From: Dillenia suffruticosa
Taxonomy: Eukaryota > Streptophyta > Magnoliopsida > Dilleniales > Dilleniaceae
Reading direction: 5' to 3'
NCBI GenBank assembly: GCA_033439265.1
Contig: JAVTVX010000010.1
Span: 4,464,001-4,528,000, forward strand
DNA length: 64,000 nucleotides
Shown: positions 11,301 through 26,290 of the stretch, one piece after another
How positions within the stretch are numbered: position 1 is the stretch's first letter
How the letters are laid out: the number at the start of each line of letters is the position of its first letter
Translations under genes and position numbers: made by a program
The notes under the pieces: model-generated
Seen by the model: only the letters and a program-made list of their open reading frames with translations
What the model was told of the DNA's origin: nothing
Databases searched by the model: none

Positions 11301-11859
11301 AATAGTAAAAGTGTCCATTTTTCCATACCTCAACGAAACTACTGAAATATTGGTGTGTTGGTTCTCTCCTTTTTTTTTTTTCTCTTCTTTCCTCACTTCT
11401 TATTAATTTTTCATTTTTGATATATTTGAATGATATCATTGAATTATTTTTTATTAAAATTAATAAAATTTGAAATTAAGGATTTTAAATAAAAAATAAT
11501 AACATAATAATAAATTGATTAAAATAATTAAATAATTAAAATAATATAATATTAAATTAGATATCATAAAAGAAATTAAATAATTAAAAGAAAAAAAAAT
11601 CTAGTAAACAAAAAAAAAGGAAAAAGAAAAGTGGAGGTTTGACCTAAGATTGCCATTATTTATGATATACATATATAACAAATTAATTATAAAATTATAT
11701 AGTTATGCTCTACTTTGGAATTAAAATTATATATAACAAATCTAGTAAACAAGAAAAAAGAAAAAGAACCACATGGTTCTGCTATGCGGAACCACATGGT
11801 TCTGTTGTAGTTCTGGTATACAAAATTATATAGTTCTGCTATATAGTTCTGCACGCCTT

Positions 11860-14800
11860 TGTTGACGAAGGTTCATGCTTTCGTCGACGAAGGCATGCTC
11901 TTTCGTCGATGAAGGTTCTTATCTTCGTTGACGAATATTGTTTTTTTGTTTTTTAATTCCAAAGGTTGTCCCAAAAATAATTTTTTTTTTAGTTTTCTAA
12001 ATAAAACATATTAGTGTAATTAATTTTAAATGGTTTGTTTATAATAACAAATGAAATTTTTAATTCAACGGAATTTTTTATTCTTTCAAAATATTATTAT
12101 TATTTTTAGAGGACCTGAAAATATTTTTTTTTCATGATTAATATATTTATAATTACCATTTTGAAGTTGAATTTGTGTTTTTTCATAATAATGTGTTTTA
12201 ATTAAAAAAAATCTATTTTCTTTTTCAAACTATCCAAAACTAACGATAAATATGCGAATCATGGAATGTAGAACCACATAATCCGCAGAGTCTAGCAGAA
12301 CTATAAGAATGAGAACTATGAAAGTATAGCAGAACCCAATCTCTAGCAGAACTATATGTAAATCATTAAAAAATGTTTTGAACGTAATGACGAAAAATAT
12401 TTTTATAATATAAAAAATAATCTCAAATATGAAATAATCAGATATTAATATTTAGATATCAGAAATCATGATAAAATCTTAAACCGTAAAGTGAAATATA
12501 AAAATATTAATTCAAAGGTAGAATATTTAAGTATTAATATTTAAATACATTGAAACCATAAATTTCAAAATATTATATTTTAGAATTATATAATTATAAT
12601 TTTAATAGTATTATAATACTCTAGTATTTTTGCTATATGCAAAAACATTTTGCATATAATAAAATCACCTACATAATACTTTTTTGTATTTTTAGTATAA
12701 TAGAAATTTTTTATAATACCATTATCATTATATTAATAACATATCACCCAAGAGAAAAATAATTTCTTAATATAAAAATATCTTAAAATATATTGTATTT
12801 AATATTTTTATAATTGTAATTTTTACATTATTATAATATTATAGCAAATGTATTATACATCATTTATTTCAAATATTTCTGATATTTTTTGTGCAATCAT
12901 ATATTTTTTTAATAAAAGTATTGACAGTTCTGCAATATGTAGAACTACCAATTAGTTCGGCGCTATGTAGAACTATGACAGTTATGCGCCATACAAAGCG
13001 ATCTAGTTCTGCATCGTGTAGAACCATGTCGCTTTGCACTTTTTAGTTCTGTACTTTGCAGAACCACGTGTTCTACACTTTATGGTTTTGCGTTGTATAA
13101 ACTCCAATTTCGATAGTTTTGCATAATTGTATGTATACTTGTATTTCTGTACTTATATTAATAACACATGACCTAATACTTGAAAAAAATATTTTTTAAA
13201 TATAAAGATACTTTCCAATATTTTTTTATTTAATATTTTATAATTATAATTTTTACGGTAATATAATATTATAATATTTTTACTATACATTTGTTTTAAA
13301 TTTTTTTTGATGTTTTTAGTATAATAATAAATTTTTTTAAAAATAAAAGTATCATTTATTTTGATTCAAAATATTTTAACTATACCACATTATGAAATAA
13401 ATTATTTGTATTATATAATATTATAATATGATGACTTGAAATATTTTTTTAATAAAAAAATATTTGGAAATCTTTTTTTGACTTATTATTTTTAAAATTA
13501 TATTTTTTCTAGTATTATAATATTAATATTATAAAATTTTTATATATGCACAAATATTTTGCATATAATAAGATTAAAGTTTTTTTTTTAACATTATATA
13601 TTTCAAATATTAATTTTTTAATATAAAAATATTTTCAAATAATTTTTTATTTAATATTTTTTGCCTAGTATTTTACGAAGAAGACCGTTTCCTTCGTCGA
13701 TCAATGTCATGCCTTCGTCCACTGAAACGCTCATGCCTTTTCGGTTTGATGCTGATACAAACCCCTCTTTTCTTTCGAATCATTTTGCCTCCCATGTAGT
13801 GTACAAATTAATTAATCTATAACAATGTTCGACCATCATATCTTTTATAATATTTTTATAATATGTTCAATTGAATACTGTGTACTTGAACATTCAATTC
13901 AATGTTCTATCTGTGTCTTTGTTTGTTCAATGCTCTTTAAGTGTTTGCTCAGTGTGATAATATATAGCTCTGCATGAATGCGACGCTATTAATCATCAAC
14001 ATTGTGCATAATCTAAATCAATAATTTCAATAACATTAATTATCTAAATGAATAATTTCCTATCATTATATTATTTAATATCAAATATATTAAATTAAAA
14101 TGGAAAAAAATATTTGTATAATGTTAGATTCAAATATTTAAAGGGTCTTGTTGTTTTTTTTTTATAATGGCACGGAGAACTATCCATTTGAAATTATTAA
14201 AGTAGAATAGCAGAACTATGCATAATCATGTAGCAGAACTATTTCTATGCAAATCATTTAATAAAAAATCTTTCCTTTGTTAAATTAAACGGGACAATTT
14301 AATTCCAAATTTGGTTAGCAGAACGACATGGCTCTACTATGCAGAACCACATGGTTCTACTGTAGTTCTGGTATACAAAATTATGTAGTTTTGCTATACA
14401 GTTCTACTTGCCTTTGTCAATGACGGTTCATGCTTTCGTCGAAGAAGGTATGCTCTTTCATTGATGAAGGTTTTTGTCTTTGTTGACGAATAATATTTTT
14501 TTTTAATTCCAAAGGCTATCCCAATAATAATTTTTTTTGTTTCTCTGAATAAAACATATTGGTGTAATTAATTTTAAATAGTTTGTTTATAAATAACAAA
14601 TGAAATTTTTAATTCAATGGAGTTTTTTATTCTTTCAAAATATTATTATTATTTTTAAAGGATCTAAAATTTTTTTTTCATGATTAATATATTTATAATT
14701 ACCATTTTGAAGTTGAATTTGCGCTTCTTCATAAAAATGTGTTTTAGTTAAAAAAAAAAAGAAAATCTATTTTCTTTTTCAAGCAATCCAAAACTAACGA

Positions 14801-15420
14801 TAACTATGCGAATCATAGAATGCAGAACCACAAAATCTGTAGAGTCTAGCAGAACTATAAGAATGAGAACTTTGAATGTAAATATATTAATATTAAATGT
14901 AAATATTCACAAATTTATCTAACATTAAATACATCATTACAAATACTATTCTTTGGCTCTCTAGCTCAAACCCATCAATCAAAAAATCCAGATTTTAGAC
15001 TCCATTATTAAAAAAAAAAAAAATCCACTTCTACATCTTCATATAGTTGTTTTGCATATTCAGTAGCTTTGAAATATCAGTTGTAAATCTACCTTATACA
15101 TTATAACACATCAACATCCACGATATATCAAGAAACCAAACAATAGCGGTGCACGTATATCATGCGCAGAACAATGCAGTTCAACACAATGAATTTCTAC
15201 ACTATGCTGAACTATGTAGTTATGCAATGCTGCAATGCGCAGAACCACATAGTTCTGTAGTTCCGCACTTCAGCATTGCGCAGAATTTCTTTGGAGTTCT
15301 ATATTGCACAGAACCACTCAGTTTTGCGCCATCTCCCTTTTTCATTCTTATATGCACTATGAAGTTCTACAATGCGTAGAACCATACAGTTTTGCAATTC
15401 CATACTTTTGCGTACATTAA
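11860..15420. repeat. Older, diverged units at the left side of the array
   Basis: Two units about 2.54 kb apart share the TTCGTCGACGAAGG-type word (11875-11895 and a decayed copy near 14430), the 130-base segment, and a following stretch (TGATTAATATATTTATAATT) not present in the later units. They are more diverged than the 3.43-kb units, as expected at an array edge. Confidence 0.65.
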
Positions 15421-15978
15421 ATATTAATAAATTATATTTGGAAAAAAATTATCTGTGTAATGTTATGTTTAAAGGACATAATTATTTTTGAGTGCTTGTA
15501 TATTTTTTTTTTTTTGTTTTTGAGGCCTTTTTTATATATTAAAAGATGCATGACAAAATGTTGCTGTAGTGTGCGTAGTTTGCATGCTATACATTAAAAA
15601 TGATATATCTAATTTATTTATTTTTATTCTTATACAATTTTAAATGATAAAATATTTATAAATCTATTTAAAGAAAAATATTAATAATATTGTTTTGATT
15701 CATCATTTAATATTTTCATATTTTATATTACAATTTCATATTTTATTTAAATAAATATCAAATATTCAAATAAATTATTTTTAAAATTCAACAAAATCGA
15801 ATATTGGAATAATACGGTGGTATGCAGAGCTATGGAGTTCTGCATAGCAAAACTATGGAGTTCTGCTGCTCAGCAAAACCATGTGGTTCTGTAACATAGC
15901 AGAATTACATCATTCTGTTGTAGTTTTGCTGAGCAGAACCACATGGTTCTAATCAGTAAAACCTAACAGAATCACATG

Positions 15979-18900
15979 CCTTCGTCGACGAAGGTGCCTG
16001 CTTTCATTGTCGAACATTAATATTTTTCTTTTTAAAAATCCGAAAGGTTGTCCCCAAAAAAATAACTTTTTTTCTTCTTCTAAATAAAACATGTTGGTGT
16101 AATTAATTTTAAATAGTTTGCAGATAAATAACTAATGAAATTTTTAATTCAATGGAGTTTTTTAATCTTCCAAAATATTATTATTATTTTTAAAACACCT
16201 GAAAATATTTTTTTTTTGTTTTGTTTAGGGTTGTGATGGTGTAAATGATTTAAAATAACATCCAAATGATTTTAAAAAGTTTAAATCGGATTTGTTTATG
16301 TAAAACAAATATAGTTTTTCTCTTTTTATGTAAAATTTTTTGACAAAGAGTAAGATATTATTAAAAACCATAGTTTTGTAAATGTTTTAAATGTTAAAAT
16401 ATTTTGATAATATTAAAAGCAAACTAAAGTGCAAATGCAAAACCATAAATACAGAACAATGAAATGCATAGAATTATGGAATAGTGCAGAACGTTGTAGT
16501 TCTGTATGCGGAGAGCAGGACATTGTAGTTCTTTGGAGTAGGTTGACATAATATGTATAATATTAATATCTGTGTGAAAGTTAAAATATAAAAATATTAA
16601 TTTGAAATTATAATATTTAATAATTTAAATCTACAAACACCGAATATTAATATTTAGTTTAAAGTTTGTAAAATATACAAAATATAAAAATAATTTAGTT
16701 ATTTAAAGATTTCATACAACAAATTAAATATTCTTTTGGTTGGTATTCAATATTAGTTTACGCTAATCTATTATGTATAAACGATCTAACTCTATAAGTT
16801 AAATCTCCCTTTATTCTTTTTCAAGTAATCTAGAAATTGCCAAGAATTAACCACAGAGTTTTCAAATTAGAGTTTTAATCTTTTTCAGAAATATTGTCTA
16901 TCCAAAACCTTTACTCTAGTAGTTTTAATTTTTGTCTAACTAAAACCATTTAAATTGGAGTTTCAAATAAAATGTTAATCGTAATACAAAATATAAAAAT
17001 ATTAAATAATAAACCAAAACTAAAACTTATAAATATTAATATGTAATTTAAAATTTTATAAGAATAAAAATATTTATAACTCTATTTATAGAAAAATATT
17101 AATAATATTGTTTTGATTCATCATTTAATATTTTCATATTTTATGTTACAATTTTATATTACATTTAAATAAATATCAAATATCCAAATAAATTATTTTT
17201 TAAATTCTAAAAAATTGAACATTCGAATAATACGGTGTTACCCAGAGTTATGAAATTCTGCATAGCAAAACTATGTAGTTCTGCATAATTCTACCATGCA
17301 AAATGACAATATTCTGCTATGCAGCAGAACTATGTAGTTGTGCTGCTCCATAGAACCATGTGGTTCTGTAGTATATCAGAGTAACAATGTTCTGCTGAGC
17401 AGAACCACACGCCTTCGTTGATGAAGTTGCCTGCTTTCGTTGACAAAAATTAAAATTTTTTTTAAATCCGAAATGTTGTTAAAAAAAAAACTCTTTTTCT
17501 TCTTTTAAATAAAACATGTTGGTGTAATTAACTTTAAATAGTTTGTTTATAAATAACAAATGAAATTTTTAATTCAATGGAGTTTTTTAATCTTCCAAAA
17601 TATTATTATTATTTTTAAAGTACCTGAAAATATTTGTCTTTGTTTTGTTTAGAGGCCCAAACGAAGGTCGACAATGGAAAGCATCGATAGTTTTGCACTA
17701 TACAGAACCAATAAATAGTTCTGCACTATACAGAATTACGGTAGTTCAGCACCGTAGAACCACCAAACTTTTGTCAGCAACACTCGTATATAATAAAAAA
17801 ATTAACAATAAAAAAAACAAATCGATCTATATAATTCTCTCTCATATTTTTACTGTAATTAGAAAAATTTATAATAAAATCGTCATTATACGAACAACAC
17901 ATGCCCCAAAGAAATAATATTTTTTTAATATTTAAAAATTTCCACCTTTTTAATTAATATTTTTATAATTATATTTTTTACATTATTATAATATCATGAA
18001 AAATTTATCATAGATCATTTATTTTTTTCAAATATTTCAAATATTTCTAGTGTAATCATATAATTTTTTTTAATAAAAGGATCAGTTGTTCTGCACATTA
18101 CAGAACAACCCAATAGTTCTGCACCATGCATAATTATGGTGGTTCTGCATTGTAGAACAACCAATTTTTTTGTTAGCAACGCTCGTACCTGTGTAATTCT
18201 AAGGTAACTAAACAATGAAACACTAAATTTGTTCAATCATAAAAATAAAATAAAATTATCACATTGCATGCATGCTTACAACCGCACACCAAGATAAATA
18301 GATAAATAGAGAAGGAGAAAAAAAAAGAAAGAAAGTGGTTTCGAATAGCGCACATAGTTCTGCAGTTCCGCACTCCTGCACAGCACAAAACTTCGGAGTT
18401 CTACACGATGCAGAGCTACTTAGTTCTGCACCGTGTCTTTTTTCCCCCTTTTTCATTCCTATTTATCTGAACTGGATCAAAATCGTATAATTTTATATCA
18501 TTATATTATTTAAAAAAAATACTATTAATATTAATATTATATCATTCGAATCCACCGTTACAAAGAACCACCTTTTTTTATATGTTTTGACATTCCTGTG
18601 ACATTAAATACTATATTAATATTGAATGTAAATATTCACATATTTATCTAACATTAAATACATGATTACAAGGACTATTTTTTGGCTCTCCGGCTCAAAC
18701 CCATCAATAAAAAAAAATTCAGATTTTAGATGTCATTATTAAAATAAAAAATACACTTCTACATCTTCATATAGTTGTTTTGCATATTCAGTAGTTTTGA
18801 AGCACCAGTTGTAAATCTATCTTATACATTATAACACACCAACATCCACGACATATCAAGAAACCAAACGATAACGGTGCACCTACACCATGCGCAAATC

Positions 18901-19419
18901 AATGCAGTTAGTTTCAAATAAAACGTTAATCGTAATATAAAATAAAAAAATATCAAATAATAAACCAAAATTAAAACTTATAAATATTAATATGCAATTT
19001 AAAATTTTATAAGAATAAAAATATTTATAAATCTATTTATAGAAAAATATTAATAATATTGTTTTGGTTCATCATTTAATATTTTCATATTTTATATTAC
19101 AATTTTATATTACATTTAAATAAATATCAAATATTCAAATAAATTATTTTTTAAATTCTAAAAAATTGAATATTCGAATAATACGGTGTTATGCAGAGCA
19201 ATGGAATTCTGCATAACAAAACCATGTAGTTCTGTTATGTAATTCTGCATAATTCTACCATACAAAACGACAATGTTCTGTTATGCTGCAAAACTATATA
19301 GTTGTGCTGCTCAGTAGAACGATGTGGTTTTGCAGCATAGCAGAACAACATTGTTCTGCTGTAGTTCTGCTGAGCAGAACCACATGGTTCGGATCAACAG
19401 AACCCAACAGAACCACATG
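15979..19419. repeat. 3.44-kb array unit 1
   Basis: Counted from one CCTTCGTCGACGAAGG palindrome to the next. It holds two halves that share about 650 bases and then differ: after the first 130-base segment comes GGGTTGTGATGGTGTAAATG, after the second GGCCCAAACGAAGGTCGAC. Confidence 0.8.
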
Positions 19420-22400
19420 CCTTCGTCGACGAAGGTGCCTGCTTTCATTGACGAACATTAATTTTTTTCTTTTTAAAAACCCGAAAGGTTGTCCAAAAAA
19501 AAACTTTTTTTCTTTTTCTAAATAAACATGTTGGTGTAATTAATTTTAAATAGTTTGCATATAAATAACTAATGAAATTTTTAATTGAATGAAGTTTTTT
19601 AATCTACCAAAATATTATTATTGTTTTTAAAGCACCCGAAAATATTTTTTTTTTTGTTTTGTTTAGGGTTGTGATGGTGTAAATGATTTAAAAATTACAT
19701 CCAAATGATTTTAAAAAGTTTAAATTAGATTTGTTTCAGTAAAACAAATATAATTTTTCTCATTTTATATAAAATTTTTTGACAAAGAGTGAGATATTAT
19801 TAAAAACTATAACTTTGTAAATATTTTAAATGTTAAAATATTTTGATAATATTAAAAGCAAACTGAAGTGCAAATGCAGAATCATGAGTACAGAACAATG
19901 AAATGCACAAAACTATGGAATAGAGCAGAACGTTGTAGTTCTGCACGCAGAGAGCAAGACGTTGTAGTTCTTTGGAGTAGGTTGACATAATATGCATAAT
20001 ATTAATATCTGTATGAAAGTTAAAATATATAAATATTAATTTGAAATTATAATATTTAATAATTTAAATCTAAAAACACACAATATCAGTATTAAGTTTA
20101 AATTTTGTAAAATATATACAATATCGAAAATAATTTAGTTATTTAAAGATTTGATATAATAAATTAACTATTCTTTTGGTTGATATTCAATATGAGTTTG
20201 CGCTGATCTATTATGTATAAACGATCTAACTCTATAAGTTAAATCTCCCTTTATTCTTTTTCAAGTAATCTAGAAATTGCCAAGAATTAGCCACAGAGTT
20301 TTCAAATTAGAGTTTTAGTCTTTTTCAGAAATATTGTTTATCCAAAACCTTTACTCTAGTAGTTTTAATTTTTGTCTAACTAAAACCATTTAAATTGGAG
20401 TTTCAAATAAAATGTTAATCGTAATACAAAATATAAAAATATTAAATAATAAACCAAAATTAAAACTTATAAATATTAATATGTAATTTAAAATTTTATA
20501 AGAATAAAAATATTTATAACTCTATTTATAGAAAAATATTAATAATATTGTTTTGATTTATCATTTAATATTTTCATATTTTATGTTACAATTTTATATT
20601 ACATTTAAATAAATATCAAATATCCAAATAAATTATTTTATAAATTCTAAAAAATTGAATATTCGAATAATACGGTGGTATGCAAAACTATGGAATTCTG
20701 CAAAGCAAAACTATGTAATTCTGCATAGTTCTACCGAGCAAAACGACAATGTTTTGCTACGCAGCAGAACCATTCTGCTGGTCAACAAAACCATATGGTT
20801 CTGCTGAGCAGAACCACACACCTTTATTGATGAAGTTGTCTGCTTTTTTTGACAAGTATTAATTTTTTTTTAAAATACGAAATGTTGTTAAAAAAAAAAA
20901 CTCTTTTTCTTCTTTTAAATAAGATATGTTGGTGTAATTAATTTTAAATAATTTGTTTATAAATAACAAATGAAATTTTTAATTCAATGGAGTTTTTTAA
21001 TCTTCCAAAATATTATTATTATTTTTAAAACACTCGAAAACATTTGTCTTTGCTTTGTTTAGATGCCCAAATGAAGGTCAACCATGGAAAGCATTGGTAG
21101 TTTTGCACTATGTAGATCTAATAAGTAGTTATGTACTATGCAGAATTACGGTAGTTCTGCACCGCAGAACCACCAAACTTTTATCAGCAACACTCGTATA
21201 TAATAAAAAAAATAACGATAAAAAAAACAAAACGATCTATATAATTCTCTTTCGTATTTTTACTGTAATCAGAAAAATTTATAATAAAATCGTCATATAC
21301 AAACAACACATGCCTAAAGAAATAATATTTTTTTAATATTTAAAAATTTCCACCTTTTTAATTAATATTTTTATAATCATATTTTTTACATTATTATAAT
21401 ATCATGGAAAATTTATCATAAATCATTTAGTTTTTTGCAAATCTTTCTAATCTTTCTAATATTTCTAATATTTCTAGTGTAATCATATAATTTTTTTTAA
21501 TAAAAGGATCAGTTGTTCTGCACTATGCAGAACCACCCAATAGTTTTGCACCATGCATTATTATGGTGGTTCTGCACTGCAGAACGACCCATTTTTTTGT
21601 TAGCAACGCTCGTACCTGTGTAATTCTAAGGTAACTAAACAACGAAACACTAAATTTATTCAACCATAAAAATAAAATAAAATTATCACATTGCATGCAT
21701 TCTAACAACCGCACACCGAGATAAATAGATAAATAGAGAAGGAGAAAAAAACGAAAAGAAAGTGGTTTCGAATAGCACACATGGTTCTACAGTTCCGCAC
21801 TCTTGCACAGCATAGAACTTCGGAGTTCTACACGATGCAGAGTTACTTAGTTCTGCACCTTGTCCTTTTTTTTCCCCTTTTTCATTTCTATTTATCTCAA
21901 CTGGATCAAAATCGTATAATTTTATATTATTATATTATTTTAAAAAAATACTATTAATATTAATATTATATCATTCGAATCCATCGTTACAAATAACCAC
22001 CTATTTTTATATGTTATGACATTCCTGTGACATTAAATACTATATTAATATTAAATGTAAATATTCACATATTTATCTAACATTAAATACATGATTACAA
22101 GGATTATTTTTTGGCTCTCCAGCTCAAACCCATTAATCAAAAAATCCAGATTTTAGATGCCATTATTAAAAAAAAAATGCACTTCTATATCTTCATAAAG
22201 TTGTTCTGCATATTCAGTAGTTTTGAAGTATCAGTTGTAAATCTACTTTATACATTATAACACACCAATATCCACGATATATCAAGAAATCAAACGATAA
22301 CGGTGCACCTACACCATGTGCAGAACATTGCAGTTAGTTTCAAATAAACTGTTAATCGTAATATAAAATATAAAAAACAAATCATAAACCAAAACTAAAA

Positions 22401-22847
22401 CTTATAAATATTAATATGCAATTTAAAATTTTATAAGAATAAAAATATTTATAAATCTATTTATAGAAAAATATTAATAATATTGTTTTGGTTCATCATT
22501 TAATATTTTCATATTTTATATTACAATTTTATATTGCATTTAAATAAATATCAAATATCCAAACAAATTATTTTTTAAATTCTTAAAAATTGAATATTTG
22601 AATAATACGGTGTTATGCAGAGCTATGGAATTCTGCATAGCAAAACCTTGTAGTTCTGCTATATAGTTTTGCATAGTTCTACCGTACAGAACAATAATAT
22701 TCTGCTATGCAGCAAAACTATGTAGTTGTGCTGTTGTTTTGCTGTAGTTCTGCTGCAGTTCTGTTGAGCAAAACCATATGGTTCTGCTGTAATTCTGCTG
22801 AGCAGAATTATATGGTTCGGATCAACAGAATCAAACAGAACCACACA
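19420..22847. repeat. 3.43-kb array unit 2
   Basis: Same order of blocks as unit 1, with scattered substitutions and small indels. The palindromes bounding it are at 19420-19435 and 22848-22863. Confidence 0.8.
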
Positions 22848-25620
22848 CCTTCGTCGACGAAGGTGCCTGCTTTCATTGACGAACATTAATTTTTTTTCTT
22901 TTTAAAAACCTGAAAGGTTGTCCAAAAAAAACCTTTTTTTTTCTTCTAAATAAAACATGTTGGTGTAATTAATTTTAAATAGTTTGTATATAAATAACTA
23001 ATGAAATTTTTAATTGAATGGAGTTTTTTAATTTTTCAAAATATTATTATTATTTTTAAAGCACCCGAAAATATATATTTTTTGTTTTGTTTAGGGTTGT
23101 GATGGTGTAAATGATTTAAAAATTACATCCAAATGATTTTAAAAAGTTTAAATTGGATTTGTTGCAGTAAAACAAATATAGTTTTTCTCCTTTTATGTAA
23201 AATTTTTTGACAAAATGTGAGATATTATTAAAAACCATAGTTTTGTAAATATTTTAAATGTTAAAATATTTTGATAATATTAAAAACAAACTGAAGTGCA
23301 AATACAGAACCATGAGTACAGAACAATGAAATGCACAGAACTATGGAATAACGCAGAACGTTATAGTTCTGCGCGTTGAGAGCATGACGTTGTAGTTCTT
23401 TGGAGTAGGTTAACATAATATGCATAATATTAATATCTGTGTGAAAATTAAAATATATAAATATTAATTTGAAATTATAATATTTAATAATTTAAAACTA
23501 AAAACACACAATATTAATATTTAGTTTAAAGTTTGTAAAATATACAAAATATAAAAAATAATTTAGTTATTTAAAGATTTCATACAATAAATTAAATATT
23601 CTTTTGGTTGGTATTAATATGAGTTTGCGCTGATCTATTATGTATAAACGATCTAACTCTATAAGTTATCTTTCTTTATTCTTTTTCAAGTAATATACGA
23701 ATTGTCTAGAATTAACCACAGAGTTTTCAAATTAGAATTTTAATCTTTTTAAGAATTATTGTCTATCTAAAACCTTTATTCTAGTAGTTTTAATTTTTGT
23801 CTAACCAAAACCTTTTAAATTGGAATTTCAAATAAAATGTTAATCGTAATATAAAATATAAAAATATTAAATAATAAACCAAAACTAAAACTTATAAATA
23901 TTAATATGCAATTTAAAATTTTATAAGAATAAAAATATTTAATATTAATAATATTGTTTTGGTTCATCATTTAATATTTTCACATTTTATATTACAAATT
24001 TATATTACGTTTAAATAAATATCAAATATGCAAATATTATTTTGTAAATTCTAAAAAATTGAATATTTGAATAATACGGTGGCATGCAGAGCTATGGAAT
24101 TCTGCATAGCAAAACTATGTAGTTCTGCATGGTTTTACCGAGCAGAACGACAATGCTCTGTTATGTAGTAGAACCATTCTGCTGCTCAGTAGAACTAATG
24201 GTTCTGCGACATAGCAGAACAACATTGTTCTGCTGTAGTTCTGCTGAGCAGAACCACACGCCTTCGTTGATGAAGTTGCCTGCTTTCGTTGACAAGCATT
24301 AATTTTTTTTCTTAAATCCGAAACATTGTTAAAAATAAAACTCTTTTTCTTCTTTTAAATAAGATATGTTGGTATAATTAATTTTAAGTAGTTTGCTTAT
24401 AAATAACATATAAAATTTTTAATTCAGTGGAGTTTTTTAATCTTCAAGAATATTATTATTATTTTTAAAGCACCCAAAAACATTTGTCTTTGTTTTGTTT
24501 AGATGCCCAAATGAAGGTTAATGATGGAAAGCATTGGTAGTTCTACACTATGCAGAACCAATAAGTAGTTCTGTACTATGCAGAATTACGGTAGTTCTGC
24601 ACCGTAGAACCACTAAACTTTTGTCAGCAACACTCGTATATAACAAAAAAAAATAACGATAAAAAAAACAAAATGATCTATATAATTCTTTTTCGTATTT
24701 TTACTGAAATTAGAAAAATTTATAATAAAATCGTCATTATACGGGCAACACATGCCCCAAAAAATAATATTTTTTTAATATTTAATAATTTCCACCTTTT
24801 TAATTAATATTTTTGTAATTATATTTTTTACATTATTATAATATCAAGGACAATTTATCATAGATCATTTATTTTTTTCAAATATTTCTAATATTCCTAG
24901 TGTAATCATATAATTTGAATTAGTAAAAGGATCGGTAGTTCTGCACTATGCAGAACCACCTAATAGTTCTGCACCATGCATAATTATGGTGGTTCTGCAC
25001 TGCAGAACAACCCATTTTTTTGTTAGCAACGCTCGTACCTGTATAACTCTGAGGTAACTAAATAACGAAATACTGAATTTGTTCAACCATAAAAATAAAA
25101 TAAAATTATCACATTGCATGCATTCTTACAACCGCACACCAAGATAAATAGAGAAGGAGAAAAAAAAAGAACGTGATTTCGAATAGCGCACATAGTTCTG
25201 CAGTTCCGCACTTTTGCACAGCACAAAACTTCGTAGTTCTACACGATGTAGAGCTACTTAGTTCTGCACCGTGTCCCTTTTTTCCCCTTTTTCATTCCTA
25301 TTTATCTCAACTGGAACAAAATCGTATCATCTTATGTCATTATATTATTTTAAAAAATACTATTAATATTAATATTATATCATTCAAATCCACCGTCACA
25401 AAGAACCACATTTTTTTATATGTTATGATATTCCTGTAACATTAAATACTATATTAATATTGAATATAAATATTCACATATTTATCTAACATTAAATACA
25501 TCATTACAAGAACTATTCTTTGGCTCTTCGGCTCAAATCCATCAATCAAAAAATCCAAATTTTAGATGCCATTATTTAAAAAAAAAAATGCACTTCTGCA
25601 TTGTGCATATTAAATGTATT
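22848..25620. repeat. Array unit 3, incomplete
   Basis: It follows the order of units 1 and 2 up to about 25.6 kb. There the sequence changes to shorter partial repeats (CACTTCTGCATTGTGCAT appears near 25590 and again near 25675) and then to a tract with words in one orientation. Confidence 0.75.
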
Positions 25621-25999
25621 GAACTATGTAGTTCTGCAATGCTACAATGCGCAGAACCACAATTCTACAGTTTTGCACTTCTGCATTGTGCATATTAAAT
25701 GTTCTCATATTTATCTAACACTAAATACATTATTACAAGTGTTATTCTTTGGCTCTCCAACTCAAATCCATCAATCAAAAATTCCAGACTTATGCCATTA
25801 TTAAAAAAAAAATGTACTTCTGCAACTCCTTATAGTTGTTCTGCAAAATCAATAGCCTTGAAGCATCAATTGTAAATCCACCTTATACATTATACACACA
25901 AAGATCCACGACATATATAGGAACCAAACGATAATGGTGGCATGTATAGAAAACAATATAAAGAAAAACAATACAAAGAGCAACCAAACAAATTTTTAA

Positions 26000-26290
26000 C
26001 AAAACAACTAAAAGTTCTATTGCAGAACTACCTTAAACCTAAAACTACGGAGTAGAGTTATTGTAGAACTGAGTTTTTACAGAACTATTGTAAAATCACC
26101 AAAGGGCTATTAAAGAAAGAACCACCAGCAGAACTGCAGAACAGAGATATTGCAGAACAAACAAAGTGCAATTGCAGAACCACAGAGTGGAGCTATCGCA
26201 GAACTGAGCCATTGCAGAAAGAACGATCAGCAAAACCACTAAAACGTTATTGCAGAACTACCAAATATAGAACTACCTGCCAAGTGTAGA
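26000..26290. repeat. GCAGAAC tract in a single orientation
   Basis: Words such as ATTGCAGAACTAC and ATTGCAGAACCAC recur roughly every 25-30 bases, all in the same direction, unlike the paired inverted words of the main array. It forms the right border of the array. Confidence 0.75.
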
